NCBI GenBank assembly: GCA_003367665.1 | Contig: QKXI01000002.1 | Span: 291,017 to 355,016 of the forward strand | Direction: 5' to 3' | DNA from: Leifsonia sp. ku-ls | GTDB lineage: Bacteria > Actinomycetota > Actinomycetes > Actinomycetales > Microbacteriaceae | Length of the DNA stretch: 64,000 bases | In this document: piece by piece, positions 17,086-25,709 of the stretch | Layout: every line of letters begins with the position of its first letter | How positions within the stretch are numbered: position 1 is the first letter of the stretch | Translations under genes and position numbers: made by a program | The notes under the pieces: model-generated | Told to the model about the DNA's origin: nothing | What the model saw: only the letters and a program-made list of their open reading frames with translations | The model's database searches: none

Positions 17086-18062
17086 TGACCGACACCGTCG
17101 CAGGCGTCACGGCGCCCGCGGCCGGACGCACTGCCGCCGGGAGCTCCGAGACGGAGCCCCGGCGGCAGCCGTCGTCGGCCCGGCCCGCCGGCACGCGGGC
17201 CGGGCGCCGGCGTCGGGGCGGCGTCGTGGCCGCGCTGGGGCTGACGCCCTTCGCCTTCTACGTCGTGGTGTTCCTCGCCGTGCCCACCCTGGTCGCCGTC
17301 GGCAGCGGGTTCGTGGACGGGGAGGGCCGCTTCACCTGGGCCAACCTGACGGGACTGGCGGAGCCGGCCATCGCCGGGTCCTTCTTCGGCGCCTTCTGGC
17401 TCTCCGCGGTCACGGCGATCGTGGGGGCGATCGCCGGCGCCGCGCTGTGCTTCGCCATGCTCGGCTCGCGCCCGGGCGGCGTGGCGCGCTCGCTGGTGGA
17501 CTCGGCCAGCAGCGTGCTCGCCCAGTTCGGCGGCGTGATGCTGGCGTTCGCGTTCATCGCCACCATCGGCGCGCAGGGCCTGATCACCGTGCTGCTGCGG
17601 AACCTCGCCCACGTCAACATCTACGAGAACGGCGTCTGGCTCTACACCGTGCCCGGCCTCATCCTGCCGTACCTGTACTTCCAGATCCCGCTCATGGTGA
17701 TCACCTTCCTGCCGGCGCTGGAGGGGCTGCGCCCGCAGTGGCTGGAGGCGACAGCGACCCTGGGCGGCAGCCGCTGGACGTACTGGACGCGCGTGGGCGG
17801 CCCGATCCTGCTGCCGTCGTTCCTGGGCAGCCTGCTGCTGCTGTTCGCCAACGCGTTCTCGTCGTACGCGACCGCCGCGGCCCTCGTCGGCCAGGCGAAC
17901 AACATCGTGTCGCTGCAGATCCGGCAGGCCCTGATCAGCGAGACCGTGCTCGGCCGGGCGAACCTGGCCGGCGCGATGGCGCTCGGGATGCTCGTGGTCA
18001 TGGTCGTCGTGATGCTCGCCTACTCGGCGCTCGTGCGCCGGACCGCGCGGTGGCAGCGATGA
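17085..18062 (+). CDS. ABC permease, PotB type
   Basis: 325 residues. A long basic, disordered N-terminal tail of about 45 residues precedes the first membrane segment (FAFYVVVFLAVPTLVAVGS). The EAA-like loop is WLEATATLGGSRWTYWTRV. The ATG overlaps the binding-protein stop by one base (TGATG) and the gene's own stop overlaps the next start by four, so the operon is tightly coupled. Confidence 0.93.
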   Translation: MTDTVAGVTAPAAGRTAAGSSETEPRRQPSSARPAGTRAGRRRRGGVVAALGLTPFAFYVVVFLAVPTLVAVGSGFVDGEGRFTWANLTGLAEPAIAGSFFGAFWLSAVTAIVGAIAGAALCFAMLGSRPGGVARSLVDSASSVLAQFGGVMLAFAFIATIGAQGLITVLLRNLAHVNIYENGVWLYTVPGLILPYLYFQIPLMVITFLPALEGLRPQWLEATATLGGSRWTYWTRVGGPILLPSFLGSLLLLFANAFSSYATAAALVGQANNIVSLQIRQALISETVLGRANLAGAMALGMLVVMVVVMLAYSALVRRTARWQR

Positions 18063-18925
18063 CCCGGGCGGTGGACGCGCGTGCGGCGCAGCCGGTCCGG
18101 CCGGCCCGTCGGCGGCGAGCTCCGGAGCTGCGGCTCGGACCGGGCCGCACGGTCCGGACCGTGATCTGGGTCGTCCTCGGCCTGTTCTTCCTCATCCCGC
18201 TGTTCTCGATGGTGGAGTTCACCCTCCGCACCGCGAAGCCCGGCGTCTACAACGTCGACCGCTGGATCGCGGTGTTCTCCGGCGCGACCACACGCTACGA
18301 CCGCGTCTACCAGGGCCTCGGCAACTCGCTCGTGCTGGCGGCGGTGACCGTGGCGATCGTCCTGCTCGTGCTGCTGCCGACCATGGTGCTGGTGGAGCTG
18401 CGCTTCCCGAAGCTGCGCCGCCTGCTGGAGGCCGTATGCCTGCTGCCGATCATGATCCCCGCGATCGTGATGGTCGTCGGCCTGGCGCCCACCTACGCCG
18501 TGGTGACCGACGTCTTCGGCTCCGGCGCCTGGACCCTCGCCTTCGCGTACGGGATCACCGTGCTCCCGTACGCCTACCGCGCCATCCAGAGCAACGTCGC
18601 GGGCGTCGACCTCGTCACCCTCAGCGAGGCGGCCCGCTCGCTCGGCGCCGGCTGGTGGACGGTGTTCTGGCGCGTGCTCGTGCCGAACCTGCGCCGCGGC
18701 ATCCTGGCCGCGTCCGCGCTGTCGGTCGCGGTCGTGCTCGGCGAGTTCACCATCGCCTCGCTGCTCTCCCGCGTCAACCTGCAGACCTCGCTGCTGCTGG
18801 TGTCGCAGTCCGACCCCTTCGTCGCGGTCATCTTCGCGCTCCTCGCGCTGGTGTTCGCGTTCGTCCTCCTCGTCGCCGTCGATCGCCTCGTGAGCGTTCG
18901 GCGCCGGCGCACCGCGAAAGGCTGA
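18059..18925 (+). CDS. ABC permease, PotC type
   Basis: 288 residues with six predicted membrane segments. The EAA loop reads TLSEAARSLGAGWWTVFWRV. The ATG at 18059 overlaps the previous stop (ATGA). It pairs with the PotB-type permease to form the channel. Confidence 0.93.
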   Translation: MTRAVDARAAQPVRPARRRRAPELRLGPGRTVRTVIWVVLGLFFLIPLFSMVEFTLRTAKPGVYNVDRWIAVFSGATTRYDRVYQGLGNSLVLAAVTVAIVLLVLLPTMVLVELRFPKLRRLLEAVCLLPIMIPAIVMVVGLAPTYAVVTDVFGSGAWTLAFAYGITVLPYAYRAIQSNVAGVDLVTLSEAARSLGAGWWTVFWRVLVPNLRRGILAASALSVAVVLGEFTIASLLSRVNLQTSLLLVSQSDPFVAVIFALLALVFAFVLLVAVDRLVSVRRRRTAKG

Positions 18926-18926
18926 C

Positions 18927-19994
18927 ATGACCGCCCTCGACACACCGCTCCTCGCCGCGCGCACCGGCTCCACCGTGGAGCTGCGCGACCTCGTCCGCGA
19001 CTTCGGCGGCGGGGTCGGCCTCTCCGGCTTCGACCTGGCGGCCGCGCCCGGCGAGCTGATCGCCCTGCTCGGCCCGAGTGGATGCGGCAAGACGACCGCG
19101 CTGCGCTCGCTGGCGGGCCTCGAGCGGGTCGACAGCGGCAGCATCCTCATCGACGGCCGCGACGTCACCGACGAGCCGACGAACCGCCGAGACCTCGGGA
19201 TGGTGTTCCAGTCGTACTCGCTGTTCCCGCACCTGACCTCGGGCCAGAACGTCGAGTTCGGCCTCCGGATGCGGCGCGTCGCCCCGGCGGAGCGTCGCCG
19301 CCGTGCGGCCGCCGCCCTCGAGCTGGTCGGCCTCGACCACCACGCCGGCCGCTACGCGCACCAGCTCTCCGGCGGCCAGCAGCAGCGCGTCGCCCTGGCC
19401 CGCGCCCTCGTCACCGAACCGCGGGTGCTCCTGCTCGACGAGCCGCTGTCGGCCCTCGACGCGAAGGTCAGGGTCCAGCTCCGGGACGAGATCCGCCGCA
19501 TCCAGACCGAGCTCGGCATCACCACCTTCTTCGTCACGCACGACCAGGAGGAGGCCCTCGCCGTCGCCGACCGGGTCGCCGTGATGCGCGCCGGCCGGAT
19601 CGAGCAGATCGGCACCCCGGAGGAGCTGTACCACCGCCCGGCGACGGCGTTCGTCGCGGAGTTCGTCGGCCTGACGAACCGCGTGGACGGCACGGTCGCG
19701 GGCGGTCGCCTGCACGTGCTCGGGCAGGAGGTGCCGCTCGCCGCGGAGGCGGCCGACGGCCCCGTCACCGCCTACCTGCGCCCGGAGGACGTGCTGCTCG
19801 CCACCGACGGCCTCCCCGCCGTGGTGCTCACCACCAGCTTCCTCGGCGCCCTCCGCCGCACCCGGGTGCGCCTGGCCGACGGCACGGAGCTCGCCCTGCA
19901 GCACGGCGCCCGCGAGCGCCCGGAACCAGGCGACCGCGTCTCCGTCGCCCTCACGGGCTCCCCCGTCACCGCCACCCCCCGCACCACCTCCTGA
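18927..19994 (+). CDS. ABC transporter ATP-binding protein, PotA type
   Basis: 355 residues with Walker A GPSGCGKTT, signature LSGGQQQR, Walker B LLLDEPLSALD and H-loop FVTHDQEEAL. A C-terminal TOBE-like domain (from about residue 250) is typical of polyamine/iron/sulfate importer ATPases, where it senses cargo or regulators. It starts one base after the PotC-type stop. Last gene of the operon, followed by a hairpin at 20015. Confidence 0.94.
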   Translation: MTALDTPLLAARTGSTVELRDLVRDFGGGVGLSGFDLAAAPGELIALLGPSGCGKTTALRSLAGLERVDSGSILIDGRDVTDEPTNRRDLGMVFQSYSLFPHLTSGQNVEFGLRMRRVAPAERRRRAAAALELVGLDHHAGRYAHQLSGGQQQRVALARALVTEPRVLLLDEPLSALDAKVRVQLRDEIRRIQTELGITTFFVTHDQEEALAVADRVAVMRAGRIEQIGTPEELYHRPATAFVAEFVGLTNRVDGTVAGGRLHVLGQEVPLAAEAADGPVTAYLRPEDVLLATDGLPAVVLTTSFLGALRRTRVRLADGTELALQHGARERPEPGDRVSVALTGSPVTATPRTTS

Positions 19995-20014
19995 CCTGCC
20001 CTCATGCCGCGCAG

Positions 20015-20053
20015 CGGCGGAGATTCGCTCGCCTCGCGTGCGGATCTCCGCCG
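20015..20053 (+). terminator. Terminator-like hairpin after the PotA-type gene
   Basis: CGGCGGAGAT (20015-20024) pairs perfectly with ATCTCCGCCG (20044-20053); the 19-base loop can pair further. It lies 21 bases after the operon stop. There is no U-run, as is common in high-GC actinobacteria. Confidence 0.6.
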
Positions 20054-20166
20054 ATTGTCAGAACGGATGGACAGGCCGACATCGGGTACTCCCAGGTCGT
20101 CAGGCGGCGGCGTGACCGCGGAAACCGGGCAGCCCCGCCGCGCAGCCTGCGGAGTAGATTTCGCGC

Positions 20167-20763
20167 ATGTCCAGCGAGTCTCCGCAGGGGGAGCGTGCGG
20201 GGGAGGAGCAGGAAGCCGCTGTTCCGATCGACCCCGCGACGTTCGAGCGAACCCAGTCCCTCACGGACATCGCGCACAGGATCAGCGTGCGCGATGTCAT
20301 CACCTTCCCGTGGTTCCGCCCCATCGACACCATCAGCCCGACCCATACCGTGGGGAAGGGGCGGACCAACCTCACCCTGATCGCGCCCGACATCATGCAG
20401 ACGGACACCACCGGGACGCCGTACGCGTCGTTCACGTTCCGCCCCACCCCGTCCGGCGGGCCCGGTGTGTCCGTGCACTTCACGCCGGGCGACTACGGTG
20501 CGACGACGGTCAGCGACTACCTGGTCACGTTCGTCGTCACCGCGAACGGAGCCGTGAACCTGAACGTGGGCGCGTACGCCGGCGGCACGACCCCGACCGG
20601 ACTCGGCCCGCGGACGGTCAACGGCAACGTCGCGATCGTCGTCGGTCTTAGGAACGTGCCGCCCACGCAGGTCACCTACGCCTCCATCCAGCAGACCGGG
20701 GGCGCCGGCTGGCAGTGGTACCGGACGGCCATCGAGTATCCGCCGCTCGTGATCCAGCTGTGA
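20167..20763 (+). CDS. Hypothetical beta-rich protein
   Basis: 198 residues with no signal peptide or membrane segment. After a charged N-terminus the sequence is rich in Thr, Val, Gly and Pro with alternating beta patterns (NLTLIAPDIMQTDTTGTPYA, TPGDYGATTVSDYLVTFVV), suggesting a compact beta-sandwich. No known family is recognised. TAGATT (20155-20160) ends seven bases before the ATG, so the mRNA is predicted leaderless. It stands alone between the importer and the PerM gene. Confidence 0.75.
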   Translation: MSSESPQGERAGEEQEAAVPIDPATFERTQSLTDIAHRISVRDVITFPWFRPIDTISPTHTVGKGRTNLTLIAPDIMQTDTTGTPYASFTFRPTPSGGPGVSVHFTPGDYGATTVSDYLVTFVVTANGAVNLNVGAYAGGTTPTGLGPRTVNGNVAIVVGLRNVPPTQVTYASIQQTGGAGWQWYRTAIEYPPLVIQL

Positions 20764-20842
20764 GGGGCGCCGACTGTGAACCCCCTGGCCGCGGCGCGGG
20801 CCTTCCATTGATCGGGGGGTTCGGCAGCCTACACTGACGGGC

Positions 20843-22108
20843 ATGTCAGACATCGACCGCCCCACCCCGCCGTCCGCCCCGACGACCGGCGAGGCGGCCG
20901 AGACGAACCGGGCGCCGGCGCGGTCCTGGTTCCAGCGCCGCCGCCGCGACCTGGGGGAGCCGGTGGAGTCCGCCGACGAGGCCGTGCCGCGCGGGATGCG
21001 CATCGCCGGGGCGTGGTCGTGGCGTCTGCTGGTGGTCGGCGCCGTCATCGCGGTGCTCATCTTCCTGATCATCCAGCTCAAGCTGATCGTCGTCCCCGTG
21101 CTCATCGCCGTGCTGCTGTCCGGCCTGCTCGTGCCCTTCAAGGACTTCCTGGTGCGGCACCGCTGGCCGAAGTGGCTCGCCGTCGTCACCGTCCTGATCG
21201 TGCTCGTCGTGGTCGTCGCCGGGCTGTTCTACCTCGCCATCTGGCAGGTCACGCGCCAGAGCGCCCAGCTGCGGGACCAGACGGTGACCGCGTTCAACGG
21301 CCTGCAGCAGTGGCTCACCACCGGTCCCCTCGGACTCACCCACGACCAGATCAGCAGCGCCTTCGCGTCGATCGGCAAGTCGGTCCAGCAGGACAGCCAG
21401 GTGTTCCTCTCCGGCGCCCTCTCGGTCGGGTCGACGCTCGGCCACGTGCTCGCCGGCGCGCTGCTGACGCTGTTCAGCACGATCTTCATCCTCATCGACG
21501 GGAAGGGCATCTGGGCGTGGATCGTGCGGATCTTCCCCAAGCGTGCCCGCCCGGCGGTGGACGGCGCGGGCAAGGCCGGCTGGGTCACGCTGAAGAACTT
21601 CGCCAAGGTGCAGGTGCTGGTCGCGTCGATCGACGCGCTCGGCATCGGCCTCGGCGCGTTCTTCCTCGGACTGCCGCTCGTGCTGCCGATCGCGGTGCTG
21701 GTGTTCCTCGGCTCGTTCATCCCCGTGGTCGGCGCGGTCGTCACCGGCGCGCTCGCCGTGTTCATCGCGCTTGTGTTCAAGGGATGGGTCTTCGCCCTCA
21801 TCATGCTGGGCGTGGTGCTGCTGGTGCAGCAGATCGAGGGACACATCCTGCAGCCGCTCATCATGGGCTCGGCCGTCAAGGTGCACCCGCTCGCGGTGGT
21901 GCTGGCGGTCGCGGCCGGCTCGCTGCTCGCCGGCATCCCGGGGGCCCTGTTCGCGGTGCCGTTCGTGGCGGTGCTCAACGTCATGGTGCACTACGTGTCG
22001 AGCGGGGTGTGGCGGACGGATCCGGCGGCGGTATGGAAGGACGCGCCCGATCGTGCGATCTGGGAGACGGTGCCGCGACCGGTTCGCAAGCCCCCGGCCC
22101 GGTCCTGA
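20843..22108 (+). CDS. AI-2E (PerM) family transporter
   Basis: 421 residues with about eight membrane segments and the family pattern (LIIQLKLIVVPVLIAVLLSGLL, then GSFIPVVGAVVTGALAVF and QQIEGHILQPLIMG). Members move small molecules or ions; the substrate here is unknown. The charged 60-residue N-terminus is cytoplasmic. TACACT (20830-20835) ends seven bases before the ATG, so the mRNA is predicted leaderless. Confidence 0.92.
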   Translation: MSDIDRPTPPSAPTTGEAAETNRAPARSWFQRRRRDLGEPVESADEAVPRGMRIAGAWSWRLLVVGAVIAVLIFLIIQLKLIVVPVLIAVLLSGLLVPFKDFLVRHRWPKWLAVVTVLIVLVVVVAGLFYLAIWQVTRQSAQLRDQTVTAFNGLQQWLTTGPLGLTHDQISSAFASIGKSVQQDSQVFLSGALSVGSTLGHVLAGALLTLFSTIFILIDGKGIWAWIVRIFPKRARPAVDGAGKAGWVTLKNFAKVQVLVASIDALGIGLGAFFLGLPLVLPIAVLVFLGSFIPVVGAVVTGALAVFIALVFKGWVFALIMLGVVLLVQQIEGHILQPLIMGSAVKVHPLAVVLAVAAGSLLAGIPGALFAVPFVAVLNVMVHYVSSGVWRTDPAAVWKDAPDRAIWETVPRPVRKPPARS

Positions 22109-22161
22109 CCGGAACGAACCCCATGCGGCCCGGAGAATACGTCCGCCGGTAGGCTGAGCGC

Positions 22162-23421
22162 GTGGCAACCGCGACCGATCACACGCGCACCCCGTTCGCC
22201 GGGCCCGGACTCGGCGAGTTCGAGGCGGCCAGGGCCACGGTCGCGCGCGTGGCGCAGCCGACGCCGATGGAGAGCTCGCGCTACCTGACCGACCTGCTCG
22301 GCGCGCCCGTGCTGCTCAAGTGCGAGAACCTGCAACGCACCGGGTCGTACAAGATCCGCGGCGCGTACAACCGGCTGTCGAAGCTGAGCGCCGAGGAGCG
22401 GGAGCGCGGGGTCGTCGCGGCCTCCGCGGGCAACCATGCGCAGGGCGTGGCGTTCGCGGCCCGCGAGCTCGGCATCCACGCCACGATCTTCATGCCGGTG
22501 GGCGTCGCCATCCCGAAGTTCCAGGCGACACGCGCCTACGGCGCCGACGTGGTGCTGAGCGGCAGCATCGTCGACGAGACGCTGCGGGCGGCGGCGGACT
22601 TCGCGGCCGAGACCGGCGCGGTGCTCATCCCGCCGTTCGACCACCCGGACGTGGTGGCCGGCCAGGGCACGCTGGGCCTCGAGATCCTCGACGCGGTGCC
22701 CGACGTGGCGACCGTCGTCGTGCCGATCGGCGGCGGCGGGCTGATTTCCGGGGTCGCCAGCGCCATCAAACAGCGCGCGGCCATCGAAGGCCGCACGGTG
22801 CGGGTGATCGGTGTGCAGGCCGCGAACGCCGCCGCCTATCCACCCTCGCTCGCGGCCGGCGAGCCCACCGACATCGCGCTGCTCGCCACGATCGCCGACG
22901 GCATCGCCGTCAGCCGGCCCGGCGCGCTGAACTTCGAGATCATCCGCGAGGCCGTGGACGCGGTGGTGACGGTGTCGGAGGACGACATCGCGCGCGCCAT
23001 GGTCGTGCTGCTGGAGCGGGCCAAGCTCGTCGTGGAGCCCGCCGGCGCGGCCGGCGTCGCCGCCATCCTGACCGGCCAGGTGCCGGCCGACGGCACGACG
23101 GTGGCCATCCTCTCCGGCGGCAACATCGACCCGCTGCTCATGCAGCGCGTCATCAGCCAGGGCCTCGCCGCGTCCGACCGCTACCTGAAGCTGCGGATCA
23201 TGCTCCCCGACCGCCCGGGCCAGCTCGCCCGCATCGCCGAGATCCTCGCCGGCGTCAACGCGAACGTGGTCGAGGTGCTGCACACGCGCCACGGCCGCGG
23301 CATGCAGCTGAGCCAGGTCGAGCTCGACGTGAGCGTGGAGACGCGCGGCACCGACCACCGCCGCCACGTCATCGACGCCCTCCGCGCCGCCGGCTACGAC
23401 CCCGTCGTCGACGACGACTAG
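22162..23421 (+). CDS. ilvA: Threonine ammonia-lyase with C-terminal ACT domain
   Basis: 419 residues. A fold-type II PLP domain carries the cofactor lysine in RTGSYKIRGAYN and the phosphate-binding PIGGGGLISG. A C-terminal ACT-like domain (about 330-419: LKLRIMLPDRPGQLARIAEI) is the allosteric part. It converts threonine to 2-oxobutanoate for isoleucine synthesis or threonine catabolism. The single short ACT-like domain resembles the catabolic-type/actinobacterial enzyme. TAGGCT (22150-22155) ends seven bases before the GTG, so it is probably leaderless. It converges on greA across a long palindrome. Confidence 0.94.
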   Translation: MATATDHTRTPFAGPGLGEFEAARATVARVAQPTPMESSRYLTDLLGAPVLLKCENLQRTGSYKIRGAYNRLSKLSAEERERGVVAASAGNHAQGVAFAARELGIHATIFMPVGVAIPKFQATRAYGADVVLSGSIVDETLRAAADFAAETGAVLIPPFDHPDVVAGQGTLGLEILDAVPDVATVVVPIGGGGLISGVASAIKQRAAIEGRTVRVIGVQAANAAAYPPSLAAGEPTDIALLATIADGIAVSRPGALNFEIIREAVDAVVTVSEDDIARAMVVLLERAKLVVEPAGAAGVAAILTGQVPADGTTVAILSGGNIDPLLMQRVISQGLAASDRYLKLRIMLPDRPGQLARIAEILAGVNANVVEVLHTRHGRGMQLSQVELDVSVETRGTDHRRHVIDALRAAGYDPVVDDD

Positions 23422-23435
23422 CCCCGCCAAGCAAG

Positions 23436-23492
23436 GAGCTCCGGAGTTTTTCGAGCGAATCGCGGCGATTCGCTCGAAAAACTCCGGAGCTC
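23436..23492. terminator. 57-bp perfect palindrome, bidirectional terminator
   Basis: Two 28-base arms starting GAGCTCCGGAGTTTTTCGAG and centred on a single G at 23464 form a perfect inverted repeat between the convergent ilvA and greA genes. The arms contain runs of five T/A inside the stem rather than after it. It would terminate transcription from both sides. Confidence 0.85.
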
Positions 23493-23510
23493 TTGGCTTA
23501 GGGCAGGGGG

Positions 23511-24002
23511 TTATTGGCCGGAGTAGGTTTCGACCTTCGTGATCTCGACGGCGATCTGGCGGCCGTTGGGGGCGGTGTACTCCGTCTTCTCGCCGACCTT
23601 GAGGCCGAGGATGGCGGCGCCCAGCGGGCTCTGCTCGCTGTAGACCGGGAGGTCGGTTCCGGTGGCGATCTCGCGGTTGCCGATCAGGAAGACGCTCTCG
23701 TCTCCCGCGATGGTCGCCGTGATGACGGTGCCCGGCTCGACGACGCCGTGGCTCTCCGGAGCGGCGCCGACGGTCGCGTTGCGCAGCAGGTTCGTCAGCT
23801 GCACGATGCGGGCCTCGATTTTGCCCTGCTCCTCCTTGGCGGCGTGGTAGCCGCCGTTCTCCTTGAGGTCGCCCTCCTCGCGGGCCGCCTCGATGCGCTT
23901 CGCGATCTCGTTACGGCCGTTGACGCTGAGCTCCTCGAGTTCGGCCGAGAGACGGTCGTACGCGTCCTGGGTCAGAAACGTGACCTGAGACTCCTGAGAC
24001 AT
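23511..24002 (-). CDS. greA: Transcription elongation factor GreA
   Basis: 163 residues, the usual length. The N-terminal coiled-coil hairpin (AYDRLSAELEELSVNGRNEI, KENGGYHAAKEEQGKIEARI) reaches into the RNA polymerase channel to stimulate cleavage of backtracked RNA. The C-terminal FKBP-like domain (SPLGAAILGLKVGEKTEYTA) binds polymerase. ATG at 24002 with AAGGAGTT just upstream. Confidence 0.96.
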   Translation of the reverse strand: MSQESQVTFLTQDAYDRLSAELEELSVNGRNEIAKRIEAAREEGDLKENGGYHAAKEEQGKIEARIVQLTNLLRNATVGAAPESHGVVEPGTVITATIAGDESVFLIGNREIATGTDLPVYSEQSPLGAAILGLKVGEKTEYTAPNGRQIAVEITKVETYSGQ

Positions 24003-24113
24003 GATGAACTCCTTCGCGCCTGTGCGGCGTGTGCCGCGTCGGCTGATGGGCCGGTCTGACTACCGGGTGTAAAGTCGACGCCCCGGCCACGGCCGGGGCG
24101 TATCCGCACAATA

Positions 24114-24515
24114 CTAGGCCAGCCAGCAGGTGTTGATCAAACCCGTGTTGGGCTTCATGATCGTGCGGATGGTCTCGGTGTGGGCGGTCACCCGGGTGTC
24201 GGATCCGGGGTACTCGACGATGCGCCAGCCCACGATCGCGAAGTCCTCGTTGAGGGCCTGAAGGGCGCAGGTGACCGGCTTCCCGACCGGCGCGTTGATG
24301 GTGAACGAGATGTCGACGTGGTGGTCGTCCGTGATCGTGTAGGCGGTGTCGGTGGCCTCGAGGTTGGCCTGGTCGTTGTCCCAGCCGGCCCAGAAGACCC
24401 ACGCCGTGACGACGGCCACCAGGCCGACGAGACCGCCGATCAGCAGCCAGCGGTCGCGCCGCTTGCGCTGCGGGGTGCGGCCGTACCGGGTGTCGAGGGT
24501 CGGGGTCGCCGTCAT
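24114..24515 (-). CDS. DUF4307 single-pass membrane protein
   Basis: 133 residues. A basic N-terminus (RYGRTPQRKRRDRW) precedes one membrane segment (LLIGGLVGLVAVVTAWVFWAG) and an extracytoplasmic beta domain with two cysteines (Cys in VTCALQ and NTCWLA) that could form a disulfide. DUF4307 proteins sit next to greA in many actinobacteria, as here. The function is unknown. Confidence 0.88.
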   Translation of the reverse strand: MTATPTLDTRYGRTPQRKRRDRWLLIGGLVGLVAVVTAWVFWAGWDNDQANLEATDTAYTITDDHHVDISFTINAPVGKPVTCALQALNEDFAIVGWRIVEYPGSDTRVTAHTETIRTIMKPNTGLINTCWLA

Positions 24516-24610
24516 GCGTGCACCGCCATGCCGTCCAGCACAACCCTCCCGGTCTCAGGGGCCTTCCCGCCGGGCGACGGTAGGCTGAGACCAGACTAGG
24601 AGATGAAGCT

Positions 24611-24682
24611 GTGAATGCCTGCGCCCGCGCGACCCTGATGCCCCAGACCGCCCTCGTCGCCGTACCGGGGGTGGGTGCGTGA
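24611..24682 (+). CDS. Possible 23-residue ORF upstream of the membrane protein gene
   Basis: GTG at 24611 with a well placed AGGAG (24598-24602) encodes MNACARATLMPQTALVAVPG plus three residues. Its TGA (24680-24682) overlaps the GTG start of the next gene (GTGA). A TAGGCT -10 lies at 24581-24586. It may be a leader peptide or serve only to couple translation. It occupies the place where many actinobacteria carry mca between DUF4307 and the small membrane protein. Confidence 0.4.
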   Translation: MNACARATLMPQTALVAVPGVGA

Positions 24683-24951
24683 TCCACGACGCCCTGCTGC
24701 GCGCGTCCGTGTGGCTCGCGGCCACGCCGTCCCCTGCCCCGTCCGGTGCTCCGAGCGACGACTCCGTCACCCCCGGCCTGCTGGGCTTCCTCGTCACGTT
24801 CCTGATCGTGGTCGCCGCCGTCCTGCTGGTGCTGGACATGGTGCGTCGCATCCGCCGGGTGCGCTACCGCGCCGAGATCGCCGAGAAGCTGGACGCCGAG
24901 GAGGCGGAGGCGGCCGCCCGGCGCGACGACGGCGGCGGCCCCCAGCGCTGA
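24679..24951 (+). CDS. Small single-pass membrane protein
   Basis: 90 residues. A Pro/Ser/Ala-rich N-terminal part (ATPSPAPSGAPSDDS), one membrane helix (GLLGFLVTFLIVVAAVLLVLDMV), a basic RRIRRVRYR stop-transfer and an acidic/Ala tail. It resembles the small membrane protein encoded beside mca and DUF4307 in other actinobacteria. The GTG at 24679 overlaps the stop of the tiny upstream ORF. It converges with the LysE gene 10 bases away. Confidence 0.8.
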   Translation: MIHDALLRASVWLAATPSPAPSGAPSDDSVTPGLLGFLVTFLIVVAAVLLVLDMVRRIRRVRYRAEIAEKLDAEEAEAAARRDDGGGPQR

Positions 24952-24961
24952 CCCCGTCGCC

Positions 24962-25597
24962 TCAGAACAGCTGCACGGCGCGTTCGACCAGCAGCGACAG
25001 GCCGATGAGCGTCATCGCGACGGCCGACACCCGCGCCATCACGATCGTGCCGCGCGGTCGCGCCGCCAGCAGCCGCCGCGCGAGCACCGCCACGCTGAGG
25101 TAGACCACCGCGCAGGTCGCGACGAAAAGCCCGCCGAGCACCAGCATCTGCGCGGCCGGAGTCCACGCGCCGTGCGCCGTCGTGAACTGGGGGACCAGCG
25201 CGACCAGCACCAGCAGCCCCTTCGGGTTGAAGCCGCTCACGCCCGCGCCGCGCAGGAACGACCCCACCGGCGACGCGGCGGGGGGCGCCTGCGCCTCCGC
25301 CTGGGCGGCGAGCGGCCGGGAGGAGCGCACCAGGCCGCCGATCCCGAGCCAGAGCAGATAGAGCGCGCCGCCGACCGTGAGGGCGTCGAGCAGCACCGGG
25401 TTGGCGGCGACGAGCGCCCCCAGCCCGACGGCGACCGCGGCCACCACGACCGCGTAGCCGAACAGGATGCCGCCGATCGACGGCACCAGTGTGCGGCCCC
25501 CGAGTCCCGCGGTGATGGCGTACGCCCAATCGGCGCCGGGCGTGCAGACGAGCAGCGCCGCGACGCTCCAGAATCCGAGGACCATCGAGAGTTCCAT
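24962..25597 (-). CDS. LysE/RhtB-family amino-acid exporter
   Basis: 211 residues with five to six membrane segments. The family signature near the start reads LLVCTPGADWAYAITAGLGG, and the central GVSGFNPKGLLVLVALVPQF is the conserved NPK region. It exports an amino acid or homoserine-lactone-like molecule. It is divergent from an Lrp/AsnC regulator, the standard arrangement for regulated amino-acid export. Confidence 0.93.
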   Translation of the reverse strand: MELSMVLGFWSVAALLVCTPGADWAYAITAGLGGRTLVPSIGGILFGYAVVVAAVAVGLGALVAANPVLLDALTVGGALYLLWLGIGGLVRSSRPLAAQAEAQAPPAASPVGSFLRGAGVSGFNPKGLLVLVALVPQFTTAHGAWTPAAQMLVLGGLFVATCAVVYLSVAVLARRLLAARPRGTIVMARVSAVAMTLIGLSLLVERAVQLF

Positions 25598-25655
25598 CGT
25601 GCGCCGCCTTTCCTCCGTTCAGGGTGATACGGGAAAGGTATGGCGGATCGGCGCA

Positions 25656-25672
25656 AAAGTGCTTGCCACTTT
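25656..25672. promoter_or_regulatory. Putative Lrp/AsnC operator
   Basis: AAAGTG (25656-25661) and CACTTT (25667-25672) form a perfect inverted repeat with a 5-bp spacer in the 112-bp region between the divergent LysE and Lrp-type genes. Both size and spacing suit an Lrp/AsnC dimer site. Confidence 0.5.
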
Positions 25673-25709
25673 CCAGCACATCTGGCCCAGCTGTGGAAGA
25701 ATCCACCGC

